Positions 1 through 9,559 of a stretch of 64,000 nt of DNA are shown here, in pieces. A program made the position numbers and the translations under genes. Under the pieces are notes generated by a model. The model saw nothing but the letters and a program-made list of their open reading frames with translations. It made no database searches and was not told the DNA's origin. Every line of letters starts with the position of its first letter. Position 1 is the stretch's first letter. This DNA comes from JAJRVM01 sp963700515 (GTDB lineage: Bacteria; Planctomycetota; Planctomycetia; Pirellulales; Pirellulaceae): positions 55,455 through 119,454 of the forward strand of contig CAVOXY010000023.1 of the NCBI GenBank assembly GCA_963700515.1, read 5' to 3'.

Positions 1-1
1 C

Positions 2-553
2 ACCCTGGTCGTGTGTTTGCCGTCGCAGTTTTGGCGCGGCGAATTTGTGTTGACCCATCGAGGCGTGGTGCAGCGTTTTGACTGGGGGCAGGCAATTGCC
101 ACGCAACCGGAGGCAAACCAGCTTCATTGGGTCGCGTTTTTCGGTGACGTGGATCATCAGGTCGAGAGAGTTGGCGTGGGGGCACGCGTGACCGTCACTT
201 ATCTGTTGCGCCGCGACGCCGAGTTCGAGCCGTCGCCCACCATGGCGGACGAAGATTTAGCCCCCACGGTCTTGGAAGCATGGCATGCACTGCTGGCCGA
301 CACCAGATTCTTGCCCCAGGGCGGCATCGTCGGCTATCCCTGCTGTCACTTGTACCACCAGGATGCCCGCTTTCAAGTGAAGCAGACTCCGCTGGACCAT
401 CGCTCCGCGAACATGCTCAAGGGGCGCGACCAACTGTTGGCGGCGACGGCGCTGCAGGCTGGACTGGACGTCAGCTTTGCGCCTTACCTGTTCGAAACCT
501 GTGTCGATGAAACGTGGCAGCTCGATGAACCTGCAGACAAACCCGCAGCTTGA
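2..553 (+). CDS. 2OG-Fe(II) oxygenase-like protein (5' truncated by window edge)
   Basis: The reading frame is open from the first bases, so the N-terminus lies outside the window. The visible part carries the second half of a prolyl-4-hydroxylase-like double-stranded beta-helix. A GEFVLTHRG segment is followed by WVAFFGDVDHQVERVGVGAR, which supplies the distal iron-binding His (DHQV) and the Arg that would bind 2-oxoglutarate (GARVTVTYLL). Family members are soluble Fe(II)/2-oxoglutarate dioxygenases; the substrate cannot be told. The last 29 bases overlap the start of the helicase gene, so the two are probably co-transcribed. The HxD part of the iron site is not visible because of the truncation. 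Confidence 0.7.
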   Translation, partial: TLVVCLPSQFWRGEFVLTHRGVVQRFDWGQAIATQPEANQLHWVAFFGDVDHQVERVGVGARVTVTYLLRRDAEFEPSPTMADEDLAPTVLEAWHALLADTRFLPQGGIVGYPCCHLYHQDARFQVKQTPLDHRSANMLKGRDQLLAATALQAGLDVSFAPYLFETCVDETWQLDEPADKPAA

Positions 554-2974
554 ACTCGCGTTTGAATACGTCCGCAACACGGACAAGAGCGTCTTTCTGA
601 CCGGCAAGGCAGGTAGCGGCAAGACCACTTTCCTGCACCAAATCAAGGCTGACGGAAGGAAGCGTCTGGCCGTAGTTGCACCTACCGGCGTCGCCGCGAT
701 CAATGCCGGCGGCATGACGATCCACTCGCTGTTTCAACTCCCGTTTGGTATGCATCTGCCAGGCGTTGAGCGCAATGAGAAAAACCACCAACGCCGCTTC
801 TCGCGCCAAAAAACCCGGCTGCTCCGCAGCCTCGATCTACTTGTGATCGACGAGATCAGCATGGTCCGCGCGGATATGCTCGACGCCGTCGACGAGGTGC
901 TGCGCCGCTTCCGCGACCACCGCCGGCCGTTCGGCGGTGTGCAATTGCTGATGATCGGCGACCTGCACCAACTGCCTCCAGTCGTAAAACAGGAGGATTG
1001 GGACGTGCTCTCCCGTTTCTACGACACACCCTATTTCTTCGGCAGCCGCGCCTCGGCCAAACCGACTACATTTCGATCGAACTGAAACATATTTACCGTC
1101 AGTCCGACCCGGAGTTCATCGCGCTGCTGAACAAGGTGCGGGTCAATCGCCTCGACGAGGAGTCGCTGCGGAAACTCAACAGCCGATTCGTCGCGGATTT
1201 CCGACCGCCCGGCAAGGATGCCTACATCACGCTGACGGCGACCAATCGGGTCGCGCATGATATCAACGCCGGGAACCTCAACCAGCTTTCGGCTCCCCGC
1301 CACGTCTTCCAGGCACACGTTGTGGGCGAGTTTCCAGAAAGTTCTTATCCTACGGACCATGCGCTGGAGTTCAAGACAGGTGCTCAAGTCATGTTCATCA
1401 AGAATGACTTGCAGCCGGAACGACGGTACTTCAACGGCAAAATTGGCCGGATCACGCACATTGATGATGATCTGATCTTCGTACGATGCCCGGGGGATCC
1501 GGCCGACATTGCAGTCGCTCCCGCCGAATGGCAAAACGTGAAATACTCATTGAACGAAGAAACGAAACAAATCGATGAGCAGATTGTGGGCATCTTTACG
1601 CAGTATCCGCTCAAGCTCGCCTGGGCCATCACCATCCACAAAAGCCAGGGTCTGACGTTCGAACGGGCGATCGTTGATGCCCAGGCCGCCTTCGCGTACG
1701 GGCAAGTCTATGTCGCCCTCAGCCGCTGCAAGAGTTTTGAAGGGATCGTGTTGCGGTCCAGAATCAGCGGCTCGAGTGTCAAAACCGACCCCGTGGTACA
1801 GGCTTTCAGCGAGGATGCTCAGCGCCTTGCTCCCAGTGAGTCCCAATTGCAGCAAGCCAAACGGGAATTCCAGGAGTCACTTGTGCGTGAGCTGTTTCGT
1901 TTCGACTCGATCGAAAACGGACTGAATCAACTACGCTCCACGTACGCACAACACGCGAGAACGCTGCCGCCTCAGGCTCTGGATCAGGTGAAATCGCTTG
2001 CCCAGCAGACCGGGGTGCAGTTGTTCGACGTCACCGCAAAGTTTGCGCCGCAGCTTGATGAGTACCTCGGTCAAGCCTCCATGCCCGAAGCCAATGAGGC
2101 ACTGCATGCCCGCATTCAAAAAGCGAGCACGTACTTTACGGAGAAAATCACTGGGCTCCTACAGGATGCGAGCGAACTTTCCACGGTTGCCGACAATCAG
2201 GCAGTCGCCGCGGCGCTCGCGTCTCAACTGCAGTCACTTCAGCTCGCCTTCTTTGTAAAACGCGCCTGCTTCGCTGCTTGCGGCGGCGGTTTCACGACCG
2301 AAGCCTATAATCGTGCGAAAGTCAACGCGCAACTGGATTTCGCGAAGGCCGTCCCCGCGTCCTCGCGGATGCCGCTCGTAGTCCCGAAAGGAGTACCGCA
2401 CCCGACGCTGTATCGTCAACTACTCCAGTGGCGTGGGCAAACGTCTCAGCGAAATGGCAGACCGCCGATGGAAATTCTCCCGAACGCTACGTTGCGGGAA
2501 TTGGTGACTTATCTGCCGACGGATAAGACCCGGCTTCGTGAAATCCCAGGCATCGGCAAGACGCGACTGCGACGGTATGGCAAGGAGATCAGCGAGATGA
2601 TTCAGAAATACTGCGCGGAGCAACAACTTCCCAGGAACCCGACAACCCCGTCGGCGCGTCCGCCACGGCGTACATCGGAGACCAAACGCCAAAGCTTCGA
2701 ATTGTGTCGAGCCGGCAAGAGTGTAGACGAGATAGCCGCTGAGCGTCACCTTGCCCGCAGCACGATCGAAGGGCATCTATCCCATTTCATCGGCCTCGGC
2801 GAGTTGGACATCTATTCGGTGCTCGATCGGGAGACGGTGGCTGACATTCAGCAATTCTTCCTGGCCACACCGGTAGCATCTGCGGCAGAGGCGAAATCCC
2901 ACTTTGGCGAAAAGTACAGTTATGGCGAATTGAGCATGGTCATGCGATATGTCCAATACTACAAAGCCCCATAG
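525..2974 (+). CDS. Pif1-like superfamily 1 helicase with C-terminal HRDC and HTH domains (one frameshift)
   Basis: ATP-dependent DNA helicase of the Pif1/RecD-like group, about 815 residues. Seen in order: Walker A GKAGSGKTTFL, Walker B LLVIDEISMV, GDLHQLPPV, a late KSQGLTFERA motif and YVALSRCKSFEG (motif VI). An HRDC-like region follows (HPTLYRQLLQWR through PGIGKTRLRRYGKE), then a helix-turn-helix segment (KSVDEIAAERHLARSTIEGH) near the end. The start is ATG 525 (MNLQTNPQ), inside the end of the upstream oxygenase gene. Restoring one missing base near 1056 joins SRA to LGQTDYISIELKH and gives one continuous protein. Family members unwind duplex or G-quadruplex DNA; the C-terminal HRDC/HTH pair suggests nucleic-acid targeting. 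Confidence 0.87.
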
Positions 2975-3025
2975 GCCGGTGATCCGCTTTTGAAGAGACA
3001 GAGATTGGTGGTCTAATTCACCAAC

Positions 3026-3224
3026 GCCCGGAATTCAAATGCGAGCACTTCGAGCATGTCTGGTGCCAACCTACGTGGCGCATTATCACAAAGAACGAAA
3101 TCACCAAGGGCTGGACAACCAAGTCATCGAACCTGGCAAAGAAGTCGGGCACACGGATGGTGAAATCGAATGTCGTGAGCGGCTCGGTGGGCTCCTGCGG
3201 TACTACTACCGATCCGCTGCATAG
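3026..3224 (+). pseudogene. Transposase (integrase-core) remnant made of two joined fragments
   Basis: Bases 3026-3066 match 11748-11788 in the transposase at 11 kb with one mismatch, covering the PEFKCEHFEH part of its DDE domain. From about 3070 the frame changes and reads AHYHKERNHQGLDNQVIEP and then RLGGLLRYYYRSAA followed by a stop. That is the usual C-terminal tail of planctomycete rve-type transposases. The join of an internal piece and a tail in different frames shows this is a deletion scar, not a gene. Confidence 0.7.
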
Positions 3225-3443
3225 CAGCGTTCTGCCAAGCACCATCGTTACAAGTTTCGTGGCATCCCCGCGCACGGGCGTCAAATCCGCCAATGCGCCC
3301 CAACGCATCGCCTGTCTGACGGTCCCGACGTTCGAAAACTCGCGTCGTCAGTCGCCTCAATACCAGATTTTCAAAGAGCACAGCGGTCGTTTCAGTAATT
3401 TGACTGCACGGTCGTGAAAATTGCGATTCAAGTGAAAATCGAA

Positions 3444-3508
3444 TTGACAGGTGTTTTACCGGGATGTACTATTTCACTGCTGTGGTGAAAGTATCGTTTT
3501 GGGTGAAA
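3444..3508 (+). promoter_or_regulatory. abiE promoter with operator-like GTGAAA repeats
   Basis: TTGACA (3444-3449) and TACTAT (3467-3472) are separated by 17 bases and form a near-consensus sigma-70-type promoter. TTTCAC (3472-3477) and GTGAAA (3485-3490) make an inverted repeat over the expected start site. Further GTGAAA copies lie at 3414, 3432 and 3503; the pairs 3414/3432 and 3485/3503 each have 18-bp spacing. AbiEi-family antitoxins are known to repress their own promoter through repeats, so these are candidate operators. The layout also argues that translation starts at 3512, downstream of the promoter. Confidence 0.6.
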
Positions 3509-3511
3509 ATC

Positions 3512-4559
3512 ATGACTGCGCTCGCACGTGACATTCCGAACTGGTTTGCAGGTCTGGCGAAGCGGACGGGAGCCTTTCGCGTCGTCAGCCGCACGCCATC
3601 AACCAACGCAACGTCCGATTGGATCTTCAAACTTCAACCGACCGGAGGCCGAGCTACGATCAAGGTCTTCGTGGCGGCAAAACAAAGGTTAACGCCACGG
3701 GAATTCCTGGCATTTGCCGAGCGTTTTCCCAAGAGGGCGAAACAGGAGACGCTGGTCGTCTGCAGCCCGACCATTTCGCCACGTGTGGCTGCCTTATGCC
3801 GAGACTCGGGTGCCGGCCATCTGGATGCCGCCGGAAATTGCCACATCCAAGCGCCGGGGTTCTTCATCCACATTGAAGGACAGCCGAATCCTCATCGAAC
3901 TCGTCGTCAAGCGGCGGACCCATTTGCCGCGAAGTCCAGCCGCATCGCGCGCGTGCTTTTGACGGATGTCGGTCGAGGATGGCAAGTTCAGGAACTGGCG
4001 CGTGAGGCCGAAGTGAGTCTCGGGCTGACATCTCGCATTAAGCAGGCACTGATCGACGAAGCCTTCATTGAAATGCGGGAAGGCTTGTTTTTTGTGCGGG
4101 ATCCGCAGTCCCTGCTCAAGGCATGGCAAAACGCCTACCAACTTCCCCGGCGCCAGTCATTCTACGTGATGGACACGAACCAGAATATCGAAAGTCGAAT
4201 TGCGACGTGGTCGGCCCAGCACGGCGTTCGCTATGCCCTCACGGCGTATTCCGGAGCGTGGCGGCTCGCCCCGATGGTCCGTCACACCATGAGCACGGTA
4301 TATTTGGAGGCTCGCGACGAAACCGATCTCGCACCGTTAATTGCCGAGCTTGGCGCGAAGCAGGTAGAGAGTGGGGCCAATTTATCGATTTGGCAGCCGC
4401 ACGATGAATACACCTACTATGACACAAGAAACGATCAAGGGAATGCATCTCGTATCAGCATTGCAGCTCTATCTGGATCTGGTGCAACTCTCCGGCCGAG
4501 GTGGAGAGGCTGCCGAAGAGATCTTCGTGAAGGAACTCAAACCGAAATGGCAAAGCTAG
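3512..4559 (+). CDS. AbiEi-family antitoxin / autorepressor (one frameshift)
   Basis: Antitoxin of a type IV toxin-antitoxin or phage-abortive-infection pair. Seen: a winged-helix segment at roughly residues 150-215 (RIARVLLTDVGRGWQVQELA, then LTSRIKQALIDEAFIE), followed by the C-terminal antitoxin domain. A single extra A near 4430 (AGAAACG) throws the frame; removing it restores IKGMHLVSALQLYLDLVQL and GRGGEAAEEIFVKELKPKW with a stop at 4557-4559, which is how this family normally ends. Uncorrected, the locus reads as a false 634-residue fusion with the next gene. The true end overlaps the toxin start by 13 bases, the usual AbiE arrangement. Confidence 0.75.
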
Positions 4560-5368
4560 ACCAATACGATGACGGTGCGATCGCGGCCTGCAAATCCGTC
4601 ATGGTTGAGGTGCTGACCATCCTCGGCAAACACCGAGAGCATTTGATCGTGGTCGGTGGGTGGGTACCACCGTTGCTATTTGGCGAGGCGGATCACGTTG
4701 GGTCGATCGATGTGGATCTGGCCATTGACTGGCGCGCTATTCCCGATCACGTCTACGAGACGATCAAGAATGAGTTGCAGGCCCGTGGGTACGGGCCAGA
4801 GCCCGGTGGCCCACCGAATCGTTTCCGACGCGTCGTGCAGCGCGGCGAAGACTCGTATTCCGTCCGTGTCGACATCATCACGGGCGAATCGGGTGAACCA
4901 AAGGAGGGGACCCATCGCATGGTACAAGGCATGCCAGTGTGGTGCGCCAAGGGAGTATCCGTTGCCCTTGACCATTTTATCGAGACGGAGGTTCGCGGTA
5001 CACTGCCCTTAGGTGGAGAGAATGTGGTATCGGCGCGCGTGGCAACGGCCGGTGCGTTTTTGGTCATGAAGGGAATGGCGCTCAATGAGCGCATGAAGGC
5101 GAAGGATGCATACGACATTTACTATTGCTGCCTTCACTACCCCAGCGGGATTGCTGGCTTGGCTGCCGAACTCATGCCCATCATGGACATACCGGTTGTC
5201 ACCGAGTCGCTCGGGCACATCCGCGACAAGTTCGCAACGATCGAATCTGTCGGACCCGTCTGGGCAGCGAGTGTCCTGCGGGAACACGGAGGGGACTACG
5301 ACGTGGCGAGACGAGATGCTTTTGAACGCGTGCAAGCGCTGCTCGCGAAGCTGGAGATGTCTCCCTGA
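4547..5368 (+). CDS. AbiEii-family nucleotidyltransferase toxin
   Basis: About 273 residues, ATG 4547 inside the end of the antitoxin gene. The nucleotidyltransferase core shows the GG motif in LIVVGGWVPPLLF and the metal-binding acidic motif GSIDVDLAID. A distal MKAKDAYDIYY segment is typical of AbiEii/AbiGii (DUF1814) proteins. Family toxins transfer nucleotides and are neutralised without direct binding to the antitoxin. The exact target here is unknown. The gene appears intact, so if the antitoxin frameshift were real the cell would be left with an unregulated toxin, another reason to suspect a sequence error upstream. Confidence 0.78.
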   Translation: MAKLDQYDDGAIAACKSVMVEVLTILGKHREHLIVVGGWVPPLLFGEADHVGSIDVDLAIDWRAIPDHVYETIKNELQARGYGPEPGGPPNRFRRVVQRGEDSYSVRVDIITGESGEPKEGTHRMVQGMPVWCAKGVSVALDHFIETEVRGTLPLGGENVVSARVATAGAFLVMKGMALNERMKAKDAYDIYYCCLHYPSGIAGLAAELMPIMDIPVVTESLGHIRDKFATIESVGPVWAASVLREHGGDYDVARRDAFERVQALLAKLEMSP

Positions 5369-6459
5369 CGCGGCACCACTGCGGCTTCCAATTAGTCATC
5401 TGGCCATTTGGGACATCCCATACGCAATCAGCTTGGCGATGTTATCGGTACAGGCACCCGACATATCCAGTTTGACAAGATCGGCAACAGGCACATCTTC
5501 TACAGCCTCCTTGCCGGCGCAATAGCAGTCTCCACGGCAGCAGAACCGGTTGAGGGTGACTATTCTCTGGCCATCACCGAGGTGTACGGCGATCCACGAC
5601 CAAGCGAAAGTTCCGCAAACGTATTGCGCCGAGTTTGAGAATGTCCGTGGGCGCCATGAATGAGCTCTTTGTTTCCGGAACACTGATTCAACCGGACGCA
5701 GTTGCGGAGTTGCCCGAAGTGCTTTGGGAAAACGGTGATTTGTTCCTTCATCTGACGCAGCAATCCGAGCTGACCGGTAGCCGAGTGCTTGCAATGTTCC
5801 AGTCCTGTGAGAGAGTCAACCTTTCCGAAGCGATCAGATTGTGGCCGAGCCTCATTACGGAAGAAAGAGTGCGCACAATAGCCTCGCGGTGAGGGCGAAA
5901 CTTCGGGAAGTACGTCACTAACCGTGCGAGGAAGCCTTATGCATGCCAGGCGGCAAATCGCCGCCGGACAGAATTTGCTGGGCATGTCCGGGGTTTTCTA
6001 TCCGAGTGCCACTGTCTGATCCCAAGATATTCCATGCACCGAGACTTGGCGCGACTGATACACGTACCATCTCGAACCAGCCCGACTCAGGCAGTGCTGC
6101 AGCGGCATGGATTCTCAATCGCGATTGACGTTCGGGGCCGAAGTGGATACTGGGATGCCGCCGCGCACTGCTCAAGTCGTGTGGGGTTCCTTCCTTTGGC
6201 TTTGTTGTGTGCGCCAAGTCGCAACGATTGGAACGGTCCAGTTGTTGAACAGTGGCACCACCAACCGGGATCGTGACGTTTCAAAGTGATGCTCGACGTG
6301 CCCGTCGAGAGGATGGCAGATGACACGGGACCCAAGAAATGGTGCCAACAGTGGTGACATGGCAGTGGAATTTGATGCCAATATTGGTGCCATACAGCTC
6401 GCATCGATTTGCATCGATCTGCACTCAAACCGGCCGCCAAGGGGTAGGGGAGGGCCGGG
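5369..6459. other. Non-coding or decayed stretch, no recognised gene
   Basis: About 1.1 kb between the AbiE operon and the tRNA-Leu terminator copy. One small frame at 5656-5892 (+, MNELFVSGTLIQPDAV, 78 residues) could be a gene, but I recognise no family and see no convincing ribosome-binding site. Other frames on both strands show no recognisable domain. This is probably decayed accessory DNA. Confidence 0.4.
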
Positions 6460-6495
6460 CAAGAAACGCAACAAGCTCCGAGGGTGTCGGAGCTT
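6460..6495 (-). terminator. Intrinsic terminator behind the displaced tRNA-Leu 3' half
   Basis: A perfect 9-bp stem (6473-6481 with 6487-6495) and a 5-base loop, followed on the minus strand by a T-rich tract (TTGTTGCGTTTCTTG). Its position relative to the tRNA fragment at 6536 resembles that of the intact tRNA's terminator at 16201, so it is probably the original tRNA-Leu terminator left behind when the gene was split. Confidence 0.6.
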
Positions 6496-6535
6496 AGGGC
6501 TTATGCCGCAAGGGGTTGCGGCGATCAGTCGTAAG

Positions 6536-6588
6536 TACCAGAGGGGAGACTTGAACTCCCACGCCCGTTAAGGGCACTGGATTTTGAA
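6536..6588 (-). repeat. Displaced 3' half of tRNA-Leu: putative distal attachment site
   Basis: These 53 bases align without gaps to 16247-16299, the 3' part of the intact tRNA-Leu(CAA), with 7 differences. The last 17 bases, through the anticodon loop (6572-6588 = 16283-16299), are identical. On the minus strand it encodes a fully paired T-arm (GGGAG/CTCCC) and a paired variable arm but no 5' half. Same orientation, an identical core at the anticodon loop and an integrase remnant next to the other copy are what tyrosine-recombinase integration into a tRNA gene leaves. Confidence 0.7.
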
Positions 6589-6890
6589 GCTAGTTAACTC
6601 GGTTGGATCTGGATTGCCTTTGCGTTGGAAATGTACTGCAAATCCCTTCCTGCGTTCTGGATGTGAAAAACCAACACTTGCTTTGCATTGTATTCAAATT
6701 TGTTTTACGTTGCCAACCGTGTCCCCATTTTGTCCCCAGTTCCCAGTTTGGATAACTCGGGTCAAGGCCGGAGCAAGGCTCACAGCACAAATGCAACAAT
6801 GTTCAGTGGAGATTCGTGCTTCGAGCCTGCGACACAGACCGCTGCGGACACGCTTCATGTTGGAACACGCTGCACGATTCGGCGGCGTTC
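6589..6890. other. No gene seen
   Basis: About 300 bases between the putative attachment site and the truncated RHS gene. No recognisable frame or structure. Confidence 0.4.
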
Positions 6891-8189
6891 TCATGGAGTA
6901 TTGCCACCCTGCGACTGTCTGCCGCGGCGGTTGATCGAGTACGTGTCGCCGTTGTCGTAGACGATGGCCGAGACGCTCTGCGTGCGGTTGGCGAGCGTGG
7001 TGAAGTCGAGGTGCGTGTCGTGCTCGTTGGCATCGACCACGCCGCTCACCCGATTGCCGTGCCAGCTGTAGGTGGTCACGTGCCCCAGCGGATCGGTCAC
7101 CGACGCCAGGTGGCAGTCTTCTTCATCGAAGGTAAGCGTGGTGATATGGCCGCGGGCATCGGTGATGCGGGTATGCAGGCCGTCGGCCTGCGTGAAGGTG
7201 GTCACTTCTCCCAAGGGCGTGGTGATCGTCTCCACGCGGCCGCAGCAGTCGTAGCTGTAGCTGGTGCGGCTGCCCCCCGGCGCCACGTGGCAGAGCACTC
7301 GTCCCCGGGCATCGTACACGAACGAGGTCACCGTCGACTCGGGAAAGGTAACCGATTTGAGGCAGCAGCCGTCGATCTGGAACCCGGTCTCGCGGCCCGC
7401 GTGGTCGGTGATCGTCGTGAGATAGCCGTCGCTGTAGGTGAAGGTGGTCCGCCGGTTGTAGGGATCGGTAATCGACTCCAGCAGCGCCTGTTGGTCGTAG
7501 CTGAGCGTCCAGACCTGGTCGTGACGCGCAAGTGTGGCCAGACGGCCCACGCCGCTGGGCTGCTGCTGGTCGTCTTCCAGCTCCTCGTAGTGCAGCTCGA
7601 GGCCGTCCGGCTGGGTCTCGAGCCAGCCGTCGTCGGTCCGCTCCAGAGAATTGCAGGCGCCGTCGGGGGCCAGATAGAACTGCGACTCGGCATCCAGATC
7701 GGTGTACCGCCAGCAGGAGCCGTCCCCCTTGATGACCACCGCGTCATCCTCGCCCCGCTCGATGACCTGTTGCTCAAACAGCAAGCGCCACTTGGCGCCG
7801 TAGGGGTTCATCACCTGGCAGCGTGCCATCGAGTTGTAGGTGAGCAGGGCCCGAGGCGCGAAGGGTCCGGTACTGGGCACGGCCAGCTGGAACACGACGT
7901 TGCGGTTGGCCGGGTTCACGATGGCCGGGCCGTCCAGGATGCCGGGAATCCGCAGCCGAAACCGCTGCCGCAGGTCGGCCACGGCCGTGGCCACTTCGCC
8001 CAGCACGCCGGGCAGCTGGCCCGGTCCCTGAGGCGCGTCGGAGAGGGAAAACACCGACGGCTGCCTTTCGCCCGCTGGCCGTTGGTCACAGCAGCCGTGC
8101 GGATCCTGATCCACGCCCGGCAGTCCCAGGTACGGCGCATCGATCGAAAGAAAACCGCTACCGCACTGAAAGAGCGCTCCGCATCCCAT
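6891..8189 (-). pseudogene. RHS-repeat protein, truncated
   Basis: Fragment of an RHS/YD-repeat protein, about 430 residues visible against well over 1000 in the family. The N-terminal part has a Cys-rich segment (MGCGALFQCGSGFLSI) and the pre-RHS region APRALLTYNS. YD-type repeats follow (SITDPYNRRTTFTYSDGYL, YDARGRVLCHVAPGGSRTSY, VTDPLGHVTTYSWHGNRVSG). It ends abruptly after INRRGRQSQGGNTP with no core-terminal motif and no toxin tip, next to the island boundary, so the 3' part is lost. RHS proteins form a shell that delivers a C-terminal toxin. The frame is open upstream to 8612, but that part looks non-coding; the ATG at 8189 is my choice. Confidence 0.65.
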
Positions 8190-8313
8190 CGCCGCTTCCC
8201 CCGCACCATACAAAGAATCTTCGTCCTCGTGATCGGCCACCTCGCGCGACTGTGCCGCAGCCGGCGGCCAGCACGTGCGGGCGTCCCCCCGGGGCACGAT
8301 CCGGCAGGCACCA

Positions 8314-8373
8314 CACCCGCGATCTCGCGCCCCGCTACTTCTTAATGGCGCCCGAAAACCGCCCTTGTGACAG
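8314..8373. repeat. 60-bp direct repeat, copy 1
   Basis: Matches 14380-14438 (copy 2) with a few substitutions and one indel; the central 22 bases (8347-8368) are nearly identical. Both copies sit at the 5' side of a minus-strand polymorphic-toxin-type gene (the RHS fragment and the Tox-REase-5 gene) and read CxKGGFRAPL in the same relative frame. Function unknown. Confidence 0.6.
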
Positions 8374-8863
8374 CCCGCGATCGTTTTGCGAAAAATTGCC
8401 GACTTGCTGGCCAGATCGAGTGCGGTAAGTTGCAGCGAGCGTCGTGGCAAGCGTCTAACTCGAGCGACAAGCAAGACGCCGACGTCACGAGAGCGACTGG
8501 CAGAACTCGAGCAGCGGCAACGCGATTGACTGTGGCTCACGGATGACCAGTCGATGATTGGCCTGTCGAAGCTCAGACCGCCGAAACAGCGGTTCTCTGG
8601 ATCGCCGTTCATCTATGGTCCGCCATCAGGATCGTTCGACGAGCCGCACTGAGCATCGCACTGGCTCCGCTCGCCGCTTGGCTTTTCACCGGTGGCGGGA
8701 TTCTCGCGGCTCGCTCGGGCAAGCGGCGCCCGGGACCTGGCGGGCCGCCAGGACGCTGCTGATTCATTCACGTTGTCCCAACTCTGTTGTCGATCAGGAT
8801 GTCCCAATGTAAGATGACTCTGGAGTCGTGACCCGCGACTAACTGGACGAAGGAGGCTTTGAA

Positions 8864-9058
8864 GTGGCCGAGAAGGATGTTGCTCAACGACTGGCGATCC
8901 TGGAGAAGGAAGTAGCGGAATTGAAACGTCACTTAGAGGTTGCTTCAGGTGTTTGGCCGGACAGTCTGTTCGGACGCATGAAGGACTTTTCAGAGTTTGA
9001 TGAAGTTACGCAAATGGGAAGAGTGCTTCGGAAATCGCAGACTGACCCAGGGCAATGA
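8864..9058 (+). CDS. Small coiled-coil antitoxin-like protein
   Basis: 64 residues, GTG start at 8864 preceded by AGGAGG at 8851 with good spacing. The N-terminal half is a predicted amphipathic coiled coil (RLAILEKEVAELKRHLEV). It is followed at once by a truncated PIN-toxin start, and it resembles the protein at 14919 in its N-terminal heptads and in sitting just before a PIN gene. Likely the antitoxin of a VapBC-like pair; there is no named family I can assign. Confidence 0.55.
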   Translation: MAEKDVAQRLAILEKEVAELKRHLEVASGVWPDSLFGRMKDFSEFDEVTQMGRVLRKSQTDPGQ

Positions 9059-9061
9059 TCG

Positions 9062-9139
9062 ATGTTTCTTCTCGATACCGATCATCTCGTTATTATGCAG
9101 CGAGACGCTCAACAGTCCACAATTGAGAATCAGACCTGA
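9062..9139 (+). pseudogene. Truncated PIN-domain toxin
   Basis: Only 25 codons (MFLLDTDHLVIMQRDAQQ) before a stop. The FLLDTDHLVIMQ start carries the first catalytic Asp of PIN ribonucleases and parallels MIVVDTDHISVLQ of the intact toxin at 15146. The remaining acidic residues are gone, so the toxin is dead while the antitoxin frame upstream remains open. Confidence 0.6.
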
Positions 9140-9286
9140 GGGAGCCTGCCAATCTGCAAACGTCGGCCGAATCTAGCCAGAGAAAGTCGCCCTACCTAAC
9201 CTCAATCGGCTCTCAATCTTTCCTAGCGTACGCTCTTGGTGGTAGAATGCTGGCATGTGAGGAGATTTCTCCGAAAGGTGTTCGTT

Positions 9287-9559
9287 ATGGAAATTACTGT
9301 CCAATTACCAGATGACATCGTCAAACAGCTTGGCGATATCGAAAGCATGTCGCGACAGCTTCTGGAGGCATTTGCGATCGAGGGCTATCGCTCCGAGAGC
9401 TTCACCCGCCACCAGGTAAGCCAGCTTCTAGGCTTGGACTATTGGCAAACCGACGCCTTTCTGGTTCTGCACAAGGTCAAGCACCCCTACACTGTCGACG
9501 ACTTGGCGATTGATCAAGCTTCTCTCGACAGGCTTGACGAGACGCGGGGATCCAAGTGA
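9287..9559 (+). CDS. UPF0175-family antitoxin-like protein
   Basis: 90 residues from ATG 9287 (MEITVQLPDDIV). The pattern LPDDIVKQL, LLEAFAIEGYRSESFTRHQ, LLGLDYWQTDAFL is typical of UPF0175 proteins, helix-turn-helix-like partners of DUF3368 PIN toxins. Its stop overlaps the GTG start of the toxin gene (GTGA, 9556-9559), indicating translational coupling. Confidence 0.75.
   Translation: MEITVQLPDDIVKQLGDIESMSRQLLEAFAIEGYRSESFTRHQVSQLLGLDYWQTDAFLVLHKVKHPYTVDDLAIDQASLDRLDETRGSK

Noticed and set aside
3464..5368. Single 634-residue fused AbiEi-AbiEii protein
   Set aside because: The join region is out of frame with the conserved end of AbiEi; one extra A explains it, and the corrected genes overlap as usual.
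5396..5794. 132-codon minus-strand gene
   Set aside because: No recognisable family, no ribosome-binding site, and it overlaps an equally plausible plus-strand frame.
6536..6588. Second functional tRNA gene
   Set aside because: Only the 3' half is present; no 5' acceptor strand or D-arm lies on its 5' side.
6816..8345. 509-codon open frame on the plus strand
   Set aside because: Exact antisense shadow of the RHS gene; its translation has no domain and is biased by the GC-rich codon third position of the other strand.
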